Shown here: positions 37,000-49,373 of the stretch, in pieces | Position numbering within the stretch: position 1 is the stretch's first letter | Layout of the letters: each line of letters begins with the position of its first letter | From: Pterois miles | Lineage: Eukaryota; Chordata; Actinopteri; Perciformes; Scorpaenidae | DNA length: 64,000 nucleotides | Assembly (NCBI GenBank): GCA_947000775.1 | Contig: CAMQGK010000001.1 | Span: 3,660,001-3,724,000 of the forward strand | Reading direction: 5' to 3' | Notes under the pieces: generated by a model | Told to the model about the DNA's origin: nothing | What the model saw: the letters and a program-made list of their open reading frames with translations, nothing else | The model's database searches: none | Program-made: the position numbers and the translations under genes

Positions 37000-39896
37000 C
37001 TGTGCCATGTATCCCACTGAGGACGACTTCATACAGACAGTAAGAGAAGAAGTCTTCCAACAGGTGAGTGGCGTGTCATATATTTATTTAAGGTGTCACA
37101 TCTAAAGACAACCACATGGAAGGATTAAGAAAAGAGGTAGTTCACACAGAGCGTTTCTATCATCAGTATGGTAAATCAAAAACACATTTTAAAATGCCAA
37201 CAAGCAACATTTGAAGCTAGGTTAAGTATGCCAAATCTTTGTTGTTGCATCCTGTCCTGACAGCAAATGTCCTCAGTTTTGTCTTCATGTTTTCTCTCGT
37301 CAGGCTCAGCGCCTCAAGTCTCATCCTTCCATAATAACTTGGAGCGGGAACAATGAAAACGAAGCTGCTCTGGCAACAGACTGGTTCAACGTCCCCGTTT
37401 CCCAGAGGCCTACATACCTGAAAGACTATGTGACGCTGTATGTGAAGAACATCAGGGCGATAGTTAAGGAGGTGAGAGTCGAGTCGTCATGATTTATGTT
37501 TTTAAAAGATTACTGATTGTTAAAGGCAGGGTGGGCGATCCTGAGAAACTAGCAAGAGTACACTACATTTTTAAACATGGAACAACCCGGCTGACACATC
37601 AACCCACAAATCCTCAATCCTTACAAGTTGAACATCACTGTGAAGGTAAATAAACAGGCGTTCCAACCATGTAAAATACAATGACAATTAGCATTGTAGC
37701 AATAGAGAAATAATTCACCAAACACGAATTTTAGTTTATAACAAAATGTTAATAAGATCTTTACCAACCCTCCCTTTAAAAGCGTGATATACAACATGAT
37801 TTATTGTCAGTGTTTGTTTTTTTATAATCATATCAAAAGTCAGTAGAAACATACAGTAATTCTTCTGTAAGAATCAGTGCAAAGAAGAGGTGGAAGCACA
37901 CTGTTTTAACGCCTTTATTATTATTTCATTTTATGTATGTATTTTTTTTTATTACAAATGTATTTTTTATAAATTTATACTGTGTAAAAATAAAAAAAGA
38001 AAGTCAGAAAAAATACAAAGAAACTAAAGGCTGTTAAGTGAATCTAATATCTGCTTCAGGAGGACCGGAGTCGGGGCTGAGTCGGAGCGGGAGGGTTGGG
38101 TGGCGGCGAACCCCTACGACCCTCACTACGGCGACACACACTACTACAGCTACGCTCTGGACTGCTGGGACTGGACGGCTTTCCCTCGAACGCCTCCGAG
38201 TACGGCTTCCAGTCGTGGCCGTCCTTCTCCACTCTGCAGCCGGTGACTGAATAAACCTTTTAGTGATGATTTTACCAGTAGATTTGTATCTAAAATCTGA
38301 GGTGTCCTCTTCAATATTCTGGAGAATTTCAGACATATTTGGGTCTCTTTTGTGCCAATTTTTACTTTAGTTTTTGTTTTCTTTTTAACTGATTAAGAAC
38401 CAAAGATGCCACCATTATTTCCAACTGCATTGCTAACGGGGGGTTTAACTTTAAAAGTTGAAGTTTGAAATTAAAAGTTCAATCCGGTTTTTCAACTATG
38501 CCTGACATCCTCAGGCAAAGGGACTGCCCTATAAAAACGAGACTATCAGCTAACTAGGCTACATTTACATTTGTTTGAATGTTGATTAGTGTACATTGTC
38601 CTCTAACAAATAAAATTAATTAAGGGGCAAGGATACATTTTGACAACTACAAGTACTACTGCTCCTAAAATTTATAATAATGATGATTGTTGCTTGTCGT
38701 ATTCCACAATGTAGTATAGATTTCTGACCCAGAATAAAATGTAAACCTTATTTTATATCTTAAAATAATTAATACTAAAATGAAAGATGATGAAAAGATA
38801 CATTTTAAAAGACCGTCCTTCACAGCCACAGAACTCAGTTGAAGATTTATTTTATGTAGTTGGTATAAAGTTTCCGTCTGTTTTTGTGGTGTTTCAGGTT
38901 TCCATTAAAGACGATTGGAGCTACAACAGTCATTTCTCTTCACATCATCAACACCACGAGGACGGGAACCAGCAGATGTTACGGCAGGCTGCTTTACACT
39001 TCAACCTGCCAAACTCCACCGACCCCTTGAAAAGATTCACAGACACTCTCTGCATCACTCGGGTAAATCACACCAGCCACCATCGCCTCACAACCACTTC
39101 CTGTAAATCACCATTTTCAAAGGGCTCCCTTGACCTCTGACCTCTAGATTTGTGAATGTAAATGGGTTCTGTGGGTACCCACGACTCTCTCCTTTACAGA
39201 CATGCCCACTTGATAATAATCACATGCAGTATAAATGTGTTTTTTCCTCCTATTCTAAAATGGTGTGTTTGAATAGTTCTGCATACTGGGGTCCCTAAAC
39301 AACAGGTATCACTCTATAGGTGACAGTCTTGGGGATCCAATGAGCTTTAAACTTGACCTCACCGTGTAAAATGACCTGTGGTGACCTCTAGGCTAATCAC
39401 AGCCTCATGAAACTTGACAGCCTTAAACTAGACACCTGGAGCACTCAGAGGATGGATGGCTTTCCTAGCTACATTGACAATAAGTGGGTTTCTGTGCAGT
39501 TTACACAGCTCGCCATCTAATTGCCGAAAAATGCAATTCTCGCAGAAATCTCCAAATGTCAAAAGTTTTTGATACCAAATCACAGCATGGATTTTTCTCT
39601 GGTGTTCCTCAAGGTCTTGGTGTCTTAATGTGGTATTTTGTAGGGAGTATTGGTTATTTTATCAATTCTTGACAGAAAAAAATGACTAAATTTAGCACCA
39701 AATTATAATGTTCTGAACCCGTATACAGTTTCAACATTTATTTTAAGGGGATAAACACTGTTTACATGTAGTAATGGTAATGTTTCATGTCCAGGTCATG
39801 CAGGCTCAGTGTGTGAAGACACAGGCCGAGTTTTATCGGCGAAGTCAGAGTGAGATCATTGAGGGCAAAGGTCGCACTATGGGCGCTCTCTACTGG
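37000..39896 (+). pseudogene. manba: manba fragment, exons 10(part)-14(part) (unit 1)
   Basis: Colinear copy of 17857-20421 including introns: exon 10 remnant 37000-37063 (acceptor lost), exon 11 37304-37471, exon 12 38060-38242, exon 13 38898-39062, exon 14 start 39795-39896. Exon 12 has lost 29 bp after GAGTCGG and 7 bp at CGAACGC. The frame meets TGA after EDRSRG, and the FASEYG nucleophile is lost. The left junction lies at shared CTGTGCC and the right at CTGGCA, where syntaxin intron sequence resumes. Intron 12 carries about 0.4 kb (38470-38850) not in the parent. Confidence 0.9.
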
Positions 39897-39965
39897 CATC
39901 TCTCTGTTAAAATCCAGATTTTTATCTCACAAACAACCACTTTGTGCTTTTTTCCCCCCCCTCAG

Positions 39966-41136
39966 CGGAGTTCCCGGAAGAAGATATGCATCCTTAGACA
40001 CAGTGGTCTGCAGTGCGGGGCCCCCGCAGGGAACGGTTCTGGCTCCGTTCCTCTTCACGCTCTACACTTCAGACTTCTCCTACAATTCACCAACCTGTCA
40101 CCTACAAAAGTTCTCTGACGACTCTGCTATCGTCGGCCTCATCACTGATGGGGACGATGGGGAGTACAGAGAACTTTCCCAGGACTTTGTGAACTGGTGC
40201 CTGTGGAACCACCTCCAGATCAACGCGGGGAAAACTAAAGAGCTGGTGGTGGATTTCCGCAGGCAAACTCATCCCCCTCCAACACCGGTGAACATCCAGG
40301 GATCAGACATTGAGATGGTGACATCTTATAAATACCTGGGTGTTCACCTGAACAATAAACTGGAGTGGACTACAAACTCCTCTGCACTCCATAAAAAAGG
40401 CCAGAGCAGACTGTATCTGCTCAGGAGACTGAGGTCTTTTGGAGTGCAGGGGACACTACTGAAAACATTTTATGACACCGTGGTGGCATCAGCCATTTTT
40501 TATGGTGTGGTCTGCTGGGGCAGCAGCATCACAGCTGCAGACAGGAAGAGGCTGGATAAGATTATCAAAAGGGCCAGCTCTGTCCTGGGATGCTCTCTGG
40601 ACACAGTGCAGGTGGTGGGAGAGAGGAGGATGATGGCTAAGCTGTCATCCATGATGGAGAAGGACTCCCACCCCATGAGAGACACCATCAGAGCTCTGGA
40701 GAGCTCCTTCAGTGACAGGCTGCTACACCCTAAGTGTACAAAGGAGCGTTACAGACGGTCCTTCCTGCCTGCAGCTGTTAGACTCCACAACCAGCACTGC
40801 TCCCAGTAGACCCACATACACATTCACAACAAACTCACTGGACATAAGTGCAATAACAACACATATGTGCAATCTTATCATCTGTGCAATTATAGCAACT
40901 GGACAATAATATTTTTTTAATATGCTGGACATATTTGTAGCCTTACTTCTCTTTATGTATATATTGTTTTATTTATTTGTATTAATATTCTTTTAAAACC
41001 AATGCTTCTTTTTTACTGCACTATCCACTTTGCTGCGGTAACATGTAAATTTCTCCACTGTGGGACAAATAAAGGAATATCTTATCTTATCTTGTATCTT
41101 ATTATTGGACTCATCTGGAGCGCTGTGGGAAAATGA
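39966..41136 (+). pseudogene. Syntaxin anchor exon split by L2 LINE (unit 2)
   Basis: The left part is 39966-39996 (RSSRKKICIL). The right part is 41097-41136 (from TCTTATTATTGG to the stop), with a 3-bp deletion and about 24 bp of exon lost at the insertion. The membrane span is destroyed. Confidence 0.85.
39997..41096 (+). mobile_element. 5'-truncated L2-type LINE (unit 2)
   Basis: The frame reads PPQGTVLAPFLFTLYTSDF, then FSDDSAIVGLI (RT palm with the DD catalytic pair) and the thumb region YKYLGVHLNNKLEWT to the stop at 40807-40809. The 3' end is ACTGTGGGACAAATAAAGGA plus TATCT-type tail. The endonuclease and N-terminal RT are missing. Confidence 0.9.
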
Positions 41137-41955
41137 GGGCCTCTTCTTCCTCCTCTTTGCCGCCGCCTCTCCTGTTTAGTCATCAGCCTGGCACAAAGGA
41201 TGAAGCACTGACTGTCCTCTCCTCATCCTCCTCCTTTTCTCAACGATGTGTTTGAGTATTTCTGCGTACTGAGACCCCTAAACAGTGTTGAATTCCACTA
41301 ATTGGGTCTCACTGTAAAGCTGAGACTCTTGTGGATACAACTGCATTCAACTGTATTCATGTGTGATGATGTTAGTCCCCATAGGAGCCATTTCATTGTA
41401 GTGAAACCATTTTTTGAAACTTGACTGTATAAAATGACCTGTGGTGACCCCTTGGATAATCACAGCCTCATGAAAGTTTACAGTCACAAACTAGAGACAT
41501 ACAGCATTCAGAGGATGGATGGCTTTCCTAAGTAGATTAACAATAAGGGGGTTTCTGAGCACTTTACACAGCAGAAGTACTCACCATCTAATTGTAGAAA
41601 AGTGCAATTCTTGCAGAAAGTTTTTGATACCAAATCAAGGTCAAGGTCTAAGGTCTTACTAGGGTATTTCTATTTTATAGCTACAGGTCATGTGACTCAT
41701 TTGGAAAGACAAAATAAACATTTAAATAAAATGAATGTCAGACACTTTATATTCATTAGATTTTTTTATTTATTTATGCAATGCTATAACAAGGTGTAAC
41801 AAGTTTAGGATGTTCTGGAAGTTTGTATCGTGGCTCACCCTTGCGTGAGCAAACGAGATTGGAACTGTAGGGATGCTATTGCTAGGGAATGACCGGATCA
41901 CCCGGAGTAAACCCTAACACAAACATCCTACTACTTTCTAATCCAAACATTGAAG

Positions 41956-44154
41956 TTATGCAGATGGATTGGCTTTTCTCTGGCCTTCACAGCCTTCAAT
42001 TTTTCTTGTTGTTGGAACAGCAATGAAGAATTTGCATTCTTCATGGCAGAAAGAAGAGCCAGAGTGCAGCGTGATTTGGACTTTTATCGTGCGAAGGAAA
42101 ATATGATATTCTTCCTTCGCACGATAAAAGTCCAAATCACGCTGACGCTCTGGCTCTTCTTTCTGCCTTTTCTCCTGCATCTGCTTCAGAAGGATGGCAC
42201 AGTGTCTATGAAAATCTGCAATGTTGTTTGCCTTCTCTTCCTGCTTCTGCTTTGCCAATGCAGCCACTGACATGGCTTCATACTTGGCAAGCTTTTCCTT
42301 CTCCTTCAGAGTTGTGTCGGCAGCCTGCAGAAGCAGGCTGAGGCGTGCCAGGTCTTCCATAAGTCTCTGTTGACGTGACTGAAGGTCCTTGGACCTCTCT
42401 GCTCTTGCAGTCGGTTTTAGCAACAAACTGCAATTTGCATTCTTCATCGCAGCATTCTCCTCCTGCAGTCTGGCACGTTTCTCAGCTGCCAGGGAGATAT
42501 TGAAGTTTTGCAGCTCGATTTGCTTTTCTCTGGCCTTCACAGCCTTCAATTTTTCTTGTTGCTGGAACAGCCTGCATTCATCTTCCTTCGCACGATAAAA
42601 GTCCAAATCACGCTGCCGCTCTGACTCTTCTTTCTGCCTTTTCTCCTGCATCTGCTTCAGAAGGATGTCACGGTATCTATGACGCTTTGCAATGTTGTTT
42701 GCCTCCTCTTCCTGCTTCTGCTTTGCCAATGCAGCCACTGACATGGCTTCATACTTGGCAAGCTTTTCCTTCTTCAGAGTTGTGTCGGCAGCCTGCTTCT
42801 TCCTGAGGCGTGCCAGGTCTTCCATAACTGTCTGTTGACGTGACTGAAGGTCCTTGGACCTCTCTGCTTTTGCAGTCGGTTTTAGCAACAAACTGCAATT
42901 TGCATTCTTCATCGCAGCATTCTCCTCCTGCAGTCTGGCACGTTTCTCAGCTGCCAGGGAGATATTGAAGTTTTGCAGCTCGATTTGCTTTTCTCTGGCC
43001 TTCGCAGCCTTCAATTTTTCTTGTTGCTGGAACAGCCTGCATTCATCTTCCTTCGCACGATAAAAGTCCAAATCACGCTGCCGCTCTGACTCTTCTTTCT
43101 GCCTTTTCTCCTGCATCTGCTTCAGAAGGATGTCACGGTATCTATGACGCTTTGCAATGTTGTTTGCCTCCTCTTCCTGCTTCTGCTTTGCCAATGCAGC
43201 CACTGACATGGCTTCATACTTGGCAAGCTTTTCCTTCTTCAGAGTTGTGTCGGCAGCCTGCTTCTTCCTGAGGCGTGCCAGGTCTTCCATAAGTGTCTGT
43301 TGACGTGACTGAAGGTCCTTGGACCTCTCTGCTTTTGCAGTCGGTTTTAGCAACAAACTGCAATTTGCATTCTTCATCGCAGCATTCTCCTCCTGCAGTC
43401 TGGCACGTTTCGCAGCTGCCAGGGAGATATTGAAGTTTTGCAGCTCGATTTGCTTTTCTCTGGCCTTCGCAGCCTTCAATTTTTCTTGTTGTTGGAACAG
43501 CCTGCATTCATCTTCCTTCGCACGATAAAAGTCCAAATCACGCTGCCGCTCTGACTCTTCTTTCTGCCTTTTCTCCTGCATCTGCTTCAGAAGGATGTCA
43601 CGGTATCTATGACGCTTTGCAATGTTGTTTGCCTCCTCTTCCTGCTTCTGCTTTGCCAATGAAGCCACTGACATGGCTTTACACTTGGCAAGCTTTTCCT
43701 TCTTCAGAGTTGTGTCGGCAGCCTGCTTCTTCCTGAGGCGTGCCAGGTCTTCCATAACTGTCTGTTGACGTGACTGAAGGTCCTTGGACCTCTCTGCTTT
43801 TGCAGTCGGTTTTAGCAACAAACTGCAATTTGCATTCTTCATCGCAGCATTCTCCTCCTGCAGTCTGGCACGTTTCGCAGCTGCCAGGGAGATATTGAAG
43901 TTTTGCAGCTCGATGTGCTTTTCTCTGGCCTTCGCAGCCTTCAATTTTTCTTGTTGTTGGAACAGCCTGCATTCATCTTCCTTCGCACGATAATAGTCCA
44001 AATCACGCTGACGCTCAGACAGTTTTGTCTGCCTTTTCTCCTGGATCTGGCGTGCCAGGTCTTCCAGAACTGTCTGTTGACGTGACTGAGGGTCCTTGAA
44101 CCTCTCAGCTTTGCATATGTCCCATGGTTTTGACTCTATGCTAAGTCTGAACAT
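41956..44154 (-). CDS. Tandem-repeat coiled-coil protein, array copy 2 (732 aa)
   Basis: Same start (MFRLSIESKPWDICKAERF) as copy 1, with four repeats. The repeat nearest the C-terminus is 471 bp and has a small local rearrangement (LSLLLQ in place of LRKKQ), shared with units 3 and 4. The tail again derives from a palindrome (42045-42167). Confidence 0.55.
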   Translation of the reverse strand: MFRLSIESKPWDICKAERFKDPQSRQQTVLEDLARQIQEKRQTKLSERQRDLDYYRAKEDECRLFQQQEKLKAAKAREKHIELQNFNISLAAAKRARLQEENAAMKNANCSLLLKPTAKAERSKDLQSRQQTVMEDLARLRKKQAADTTLKKEKLAKCKAMSVASLAKQKQEEEANNIAKRHRYRDILLKQMQEKRQKEESERQRDLDFYRAKEDECRLFQQQEKLKAAKAREKQIELQNFNISLAAAKRARLQEENAAMKNANCSLLLKPTAKAERSKDLQSRQQTLMEDLARLRKKQAADTTLKKEKLAKYEAMSVAALAKQKQEEEANNIAKRHRYRDILLKQMQEKRQKEESERQRDLDFYRAKEDECRLFQQQEKLKAAKAREKQIELQNFNISLAAEKRARLQEENAAMKNANCSLLLKPTAKAERSKDLQSRQQTVMEDLARLRKKQAADTTLKKEKLAKYEAMSVAALAKQKQEEEANNIAKRHRYRDILLKQMQEKRQKEESERQRDLDFYRAKEDECRLFQQQEKLKAVKAREKQIELQNFNISLAAEKRARLQEENAAMKNANCSLLLKPTARAERSKDLQSRQQRLMEDLARLSLLLQAADTTLKEKEKLAKYEAMSVAALAKQKQEEKANNIADFHRHCAILLKQMQEKRQKEEPERQRDLDFYRAKEEYHIFLRTIKVQITLHSGSSFCHEECKFFIAVPTTRKIEGCEGQRKANPSA
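42045..42167. repeat. Palindrome (unit 2)
   Basis: A foldback with arms of about 55 bp: GGCAGAAAGAAGAGCCAGAG and its complement ending TCTGGCTCTTCTTTCTGCC. The two arms differ where one says GTGCAGCGTG and the other CACGCTGACG. Confidence 0.9.
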
Positions 44155-44391
44155 TTTGGCTCTGAAATGTTCACTCGTGTTTTGTTAACACTGTAAATAC
44201 TCCTGTGTAACTTGCAATAAATACAAAACTACAACTATTACTACTACTTTTTGCCTTTGAAGTCGTGTATTGTTAACACTGTTAACACTAATGTATTGTT
44301 AACACTGTAAATGCTCCTGTGTAACTTGCAATAAATACAAAACTACAACTACTACTTATACTACTTTTTGCCTTTGAAGTTTATGGTGCTT

Positions 44392-44771
44392 TATGACATC
44401 ATTCTGTAGTCCTAAATACTGCTTCCTGTCATGGGACTTGTAGTTCTTAGGGTTGATTCTGTCTAAATACTGCTTTGTATCTTGGGACTTGTAGTTCTTA
44501 GGGGTGATTCTGTCTAAATACTGCTTTGTGTCTTGGGACTTGTAGTTTTACCGCCCTCTTGTCGGTAGATCCGCCGTAGTGTCTCACTCATTTCGGTCCA
44601 GGATAGGCCCGGCTCTAGAGAGTACTCAGTACTGACACCAGGCGGATCCGCACATCGGACGCCCTTTTCTTTTTCCCTCCCAGTTCAAAAACTTAACGAC
44701 TGAGTCGCAGTTGCTGACTGCTCCGTCTGGGTGGAGGAACTATTGTGAGGTACAAGGAGGATACGAACAAG
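44392..44771. promoter_or_regulatory. ZNF143-like triple-box promoter and exon 1 (unit 2)
   Basis: GGGACTTGTAGT at 44433, 44484 and 44535, spacing 51 bp as in unit 1. The first-exon donor follows 44771. Confidence 0.5.
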
Positions 44772-46378
44772 GTAAGCAGCTAACGCTAAACCAAGCTGTC
44801 AAAATATGCTTTATTTGTACAGCTGCCTAGTAAAATCATACCGGTCATAGATAACGTATTTAACTGCGTTGTATTTGGTTTTTAATTCTGAAATATGCGC
44901 TTATGGCAGGCCAAGTTAGCTCAAGTTACAGCACATTAGCACTAGCTAACATAGCGTTAGAGTTGAGATAAAGCTAACAAACTCCCAGTTGGATGGGATG
45001 TATTTCTGTCTGTCAGGGGCTGATTTTATCATTAATTAGCGTTAACGTTGCCTGCCCTCCAGCCCTAAGCGCATATTTCAGGAGCAAGATCCCACTGTAA
45101 GTTAATGTTAGCTAGCTAACATGATGGGCAGGTTCTGATGTAACGTTGCTCGTTTGAGCGACGTTTTTAGCCGATATTTGTATAGATAATAAATAATGTA
45201 TGTATAACAGTATGCCGAATTAGCTATCAGTAGTTTCTTCTTCTTATTGTAGCCATGGACGTACAGCTAAATGTGACGGGGTGAATTTAATATCGAAGAA
45301 AGGTTAAAATGCGATTATCCTCAGGCTAGTTTTGTAGCAAACTTACCAGGTAGTGACAAGTTAAAATGAAAAGTTACAAGACAAGGACAGTAAGATTAAT
45401 AGCAGCAAGTCTAGTATATATATGTAAACAGTGTATTCCAGAATAGTATGTAATATTACTGTGATTAAGTAATGATAGTGCTGTCTGCATTAATATAGTA
45501 AATTAGAAATATAGTATATGACATGGTAAGACAATATAACATTAACATAGAATCGTATTGTACAGTATAGTATAAGGTATAAGAATGTAATTAGTAATAA
45601 TAATATATAATAACATAATATAGCGTAGTAGTACAGTAAGAGTATATTATGTATATAATATAGCAAAGAATATAAGTAAATCAGGGGAGCTGTGGTCTCC
45701 ACTGCTGTTGTATTCGTCCGATGGCTGCTTAGATAGTGCTTAGGTTTGGACCTTGGTGGGATGAGCCGCTGGCTGAATTAAGATTAACATACAATAACAT
45801 TATATGTGTCTGTGTTCTATTGCAGCTTACAGCATAGTGGCACCTATCTGATGACTCATCCTTTCCTGCTGCCTGAAAAAAGTAAGATTAAATACAGTTT
45901 TAAACACCATTTAATTGTCTATTTTGTCAAATACTGACAGTCGTTCACACATGCATCAGCTTTTAAAATCTAATAAATTGACATATTTGAATTTTTAGGC
46001 ACAGACCCTTGCTTTGACTCTCTGCTTTACACTTTATTACCAGATGTTCCTATTAATACTAAATAATTTGACCATATCTAGGCGCTACAGTGCAGGTTTT
46101 ATTTGCTCTATGTCACCATGCATATGTTCTGTTGATAATCAAATTATATTTAATGAGGTATTATGGGTATTGTAGGTTTTACAGCTCCCAGTACATACTA
46201 AATTGTTGCTGCACCCACAGTCAAAGTAGAGAACGTCCTCTGTAGTGTATTTGCAATAACAAGCACACAGGCACAGTATGTTCATTAAAACCTCTTCATT
46301 TTAACTGGGAGGACAGCTTTGGAAATGCACCTAATTTTCTTAAGTAGGTCCACTATTTCTGATCATTATTATAGTTTC

Positions 46379-46409
<31 letters not shown>

Positions 46410-46440
46410 ATTATTATTTCATCTGCTTCTGTTCCTGCAG

Positions 46441-46718
46441 TGATTCCCAGGTGCAGGCTCAGAGTGAGGCCATCACTGAAGAAGACCTGAGGCTGATCCA
46501 GGAGAGAGAGTCATCCATCAGGCAGTTAGAGGCACAAATAAGAGTCAAATGTCTCTGTCAGCATGGCTAGTAATATGTACAGTATCTCATCAGCTCTGTG
46601 TTTCCCTTTCACATGAACCATCTCTCTTTATGCTGCTGGATTCAGGCTGACATCACAGACATCAATGACATCTTCAAGGACTTGGGGATGATGATCCATG
46701 AGCAGGGAGACATGATAG
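46441..46718 (+). pseudogene. Syntaxin-7-like SNARE-domain exons (unit 2)
   Basis: Exon a 46441-46531 (again with a GC donor) and exon b 46646-46718, identical in protein to unit 1. Confidence 0.75.
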
Positions 46719-46745
46719 GTGAGCTTTTGTCACCTTCTTGTCTGT

Positions 46746-48213
46746 CTGTGCCATGTATCCCACTGAGGACGACTTCATACAGACAGTAAGAGAAGAAGTC
46801 TTCCAACAGGTGAGTGGCGTGTCATATATTTATTTAAGGTGTCACATCTAAAGACAACCACATGGAAGGATTAAGAAAAGAGGTAGTTCACACAGAGCGT
46901 TTCTATCATCAGTATGGTAAATCAAAAACACATTTTAAAATGCCAACAAGCAACATTTGAAGCTAGGTTAAGTATGCCAAATCTTTGTTGTTGCATCCTG
47001 TCCTGACAGCAAATGTCCTCAGTTTTGTCTTCATGTTTTCTCTCGTCAGGCTCAGCGCCTCAAGTCTCATCCTTCCATAATAACTTGGAGCGGGAACAAT
47101 GAAAACGAAGCTGCTCTGGCAACAGACTGGTTCAACGTCCCCGTTTCCCAGAGGCCTACATACCTGAAAGACTATGTGACGCTGTATGTGAAGAACATCA
47201 GGGCGATAGTTAAGGAGGTGAGAGTCGAGTCGTCATGATTTATGTTTTTAAAAGATTACTGATTGTTAAAGGCAGGGTGGGCGATCCTGAGAAACTAGCA
47301 AGATTACACTACATTTTTAAACATGGAACAACCCGGCTGACACATCAACCCACAAATCCTCAATCCTTACAAGTTGAACATCACTGTGAAGGTAAATAAA
47401 CAGGCGTTACAACCATGTAAAATACGATGACAATTAGCATTGTAGCAATAGAGAAATAATTCACCAAACACGAATTTTAGTTTATAACAAAATGTTAATA
47501 AGATCTTTACCAACCCTCCCTTTAAAAGCGTGATATACAACATGATTTATTGTCAGTGTTTGTTTTTTTATAATCATATTAAAAGTCAGTAGAAACATAC
47601 AGTAATTCTTCTGTAAGAATCAGTGCAAAGAAGAGGTGGAAGCACACTGTTTTAACGCCTTTATTATTATTTCATTTTATGTATGTATTTTTTTTTATTA
47701 CAAATGTATTTTTCATAAATTTATACTGTGTAAAAATAAAAATTGCAAGTCAGAAAAAATACAAAGAAACTAAAGGCTGTTAAGTGAATCTAATATCTGC
47801 TTCAGGAGGACCGGAGTCGGGGCTGAGTCGGAGCGGGAGGGTTGGGTGGCGGCGAACCCCTACGACCCTCACTACGGCGACACACACTACTACAGCTACG
47901 CTCTGGACTGCTGGGACTGGACGGCTTTCCCTCGAACGCCTCCGAGTACGGCTTCCAGTCGTGGCCGTCCTTCTCCACTCTGCAGCCGGTGACTGAATAA
48001 ACCTTTTAGTGATGATTTTACCAGTAGATTTGTATCTAAAATCTGAGGTGTCCTCTTCAATATTCTGGAGAATTTCAGACATATTTGGGTCTCTTTTGTG
48101 CCAATTTTTACTTTAGTTTTTGTTTTCTTTTTAACTGATTAAGAACCAAAGATGCCACCATTATTTCCAACTGCATTGCTAACGGGGGGTTTAACTTTAA
48201 AAGTTGAAGTTTG

Positions 48214-48248
<35 letters not shown>

Positions 48249-49304
48249 AAAAAATTATTTTATGTAGTTGGTACAAAGTTTCCGTCTGTTTTTGTGGTGT
48301 TTCAGGTTTCCATTAAAGACGATTGGCGCTACAACAGTCATTTCTCTTCACATCATCAACACCACGAGGACGGGAACCAGCAGATGTTACGGCAGGCTGC
48401 TTTACACTTCAACCTGCCAAACTCCACCGACCCCTTGAAAAGATTCACAGACACTCTCTGCATCACTCGGGTAAATCACACCAGCCACCATCGCCTCACA
48501 ACCACTTCCTGTAAATCACCATTTTCAAAGGGCTCCCTTGACCTCTGACCTCTAGATTTGTGAATGTAAATGGGTTCTGTGGGTACCCACGACTCTCTCC
48601 TTTACAGACATGCCCACTTGATAATAATCACATGCAGTATAAATGTGTTTTTTCCTCCTATTCTAAAATGGTGTGTTTGAATAGTTCTGCATACTGGGGT
48701 CCCTAAACAACAGGTATCACTCTATAGGTGACAGTCTTGGGGATCCAATGAGCTTTAAACTTGACCTCACCGTGTAAAATGACCTGTGGTGACCTCTAGG
48801 CTAATCACAGCCTCATGAAACTTGACAGCCTTAAACTAGACACCTGGAGCACTCAGAGGATGGATGGCTTTCCTAGCTACATTGACAATAAGTGGGTTTC
48901 TGTGCAGTTTACACAGCTCGCCATCTAATTGCCGAAAAATGCAATTCTTGCAGAAATCTCCAAATGTCAAAAGTTTTTGATACCAAATCACAGCATGGAT
49001 TTTTCTCTGGTGTTCCTCAAGGTCTTGGTGTCTTAATGTGGTATTTTGTAGGGAGTATTGGTTATTTTATCAATTCTTGACAGAAAAAAATGACTAAATT
49101 TAGCACCAAATTATAATGTTCTGAACCCGTATACAGTTTCAACATTTATTTTAAGGGGATAAACACTGTTTACATGTAGTAATGGTAATGTTTCATGTCC
49201 AGGTCATGCAGGCTCAGTGTGTGAAGACACAGGCCGAGTTTTATCGGCGAAGTCAGAGTGAGATCATTGAGGGCAAAGGTCGCACTATGGGCGCTCTCTA
49301 CTGG
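46746..49304 (+). pseudogene. manba: manba fragment (unit 2)
   Basis: Same limits and the same exon 12 deletions as unit 1. Intron 12 lacks the 0.4-kb insertion and instead has an A-run of about 29 bp at 48218-48246. Exon 13 again ends ACTCGG where the parent has ACTCAG. Confidence 0.9.
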
Positions 49305-49373
49305 CATCTCTCTGTTAAAATCCAGATTTTTATCTCACAAACAACCACTTTGTGCTTTTTTTCCCCCCCTCAG

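Larger units (their letters stand above)
31517..39896. repeat. Chimeric array unit 1 (about 8.4 kb)
   Basis: Unit limits are set at the recurring stretch CATCTCTCTGTTAAAA in a syntaxin intron. Order: intact syntaxin anchor exon, dispersed repeat (31790-32290), coiled-coil frame (minus), promoter and exon 1, SNARE exons, manba fragment. This unit alone lacks the L2 insertion. Its left edge abuts slc39a8 intron sequence somewhere between 31422 and 31517. Confidence 0.85.
39897..49304. repeat. Chimeric array unit 2 (about 9.4 kb)
   Basis: Same order as unit 1, but its anchor exon is split by a 1.1-kb L2 LINE. It has four coiled-coil repeats and no 0.4-kb insertion in the manba-derived intron 12. 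Confidence 0.85.

Noticed and set aside
37784..38336. Frames over the manba exon 12 copy on both strands (recurring at 47780-48082 and 57625-57927)
   Set aside because: They are shifted or antisense readings of a GC-rich, deleted exon. The true manba frame stops after six codons.
46319..46570. Cysteine-run protein upstream of the syntaxin exon (also at 56143)
   Set aside because: It is the GTT microsatellite read in frame into the real SNARE exon. The exon has its own acceptor after the repeat.
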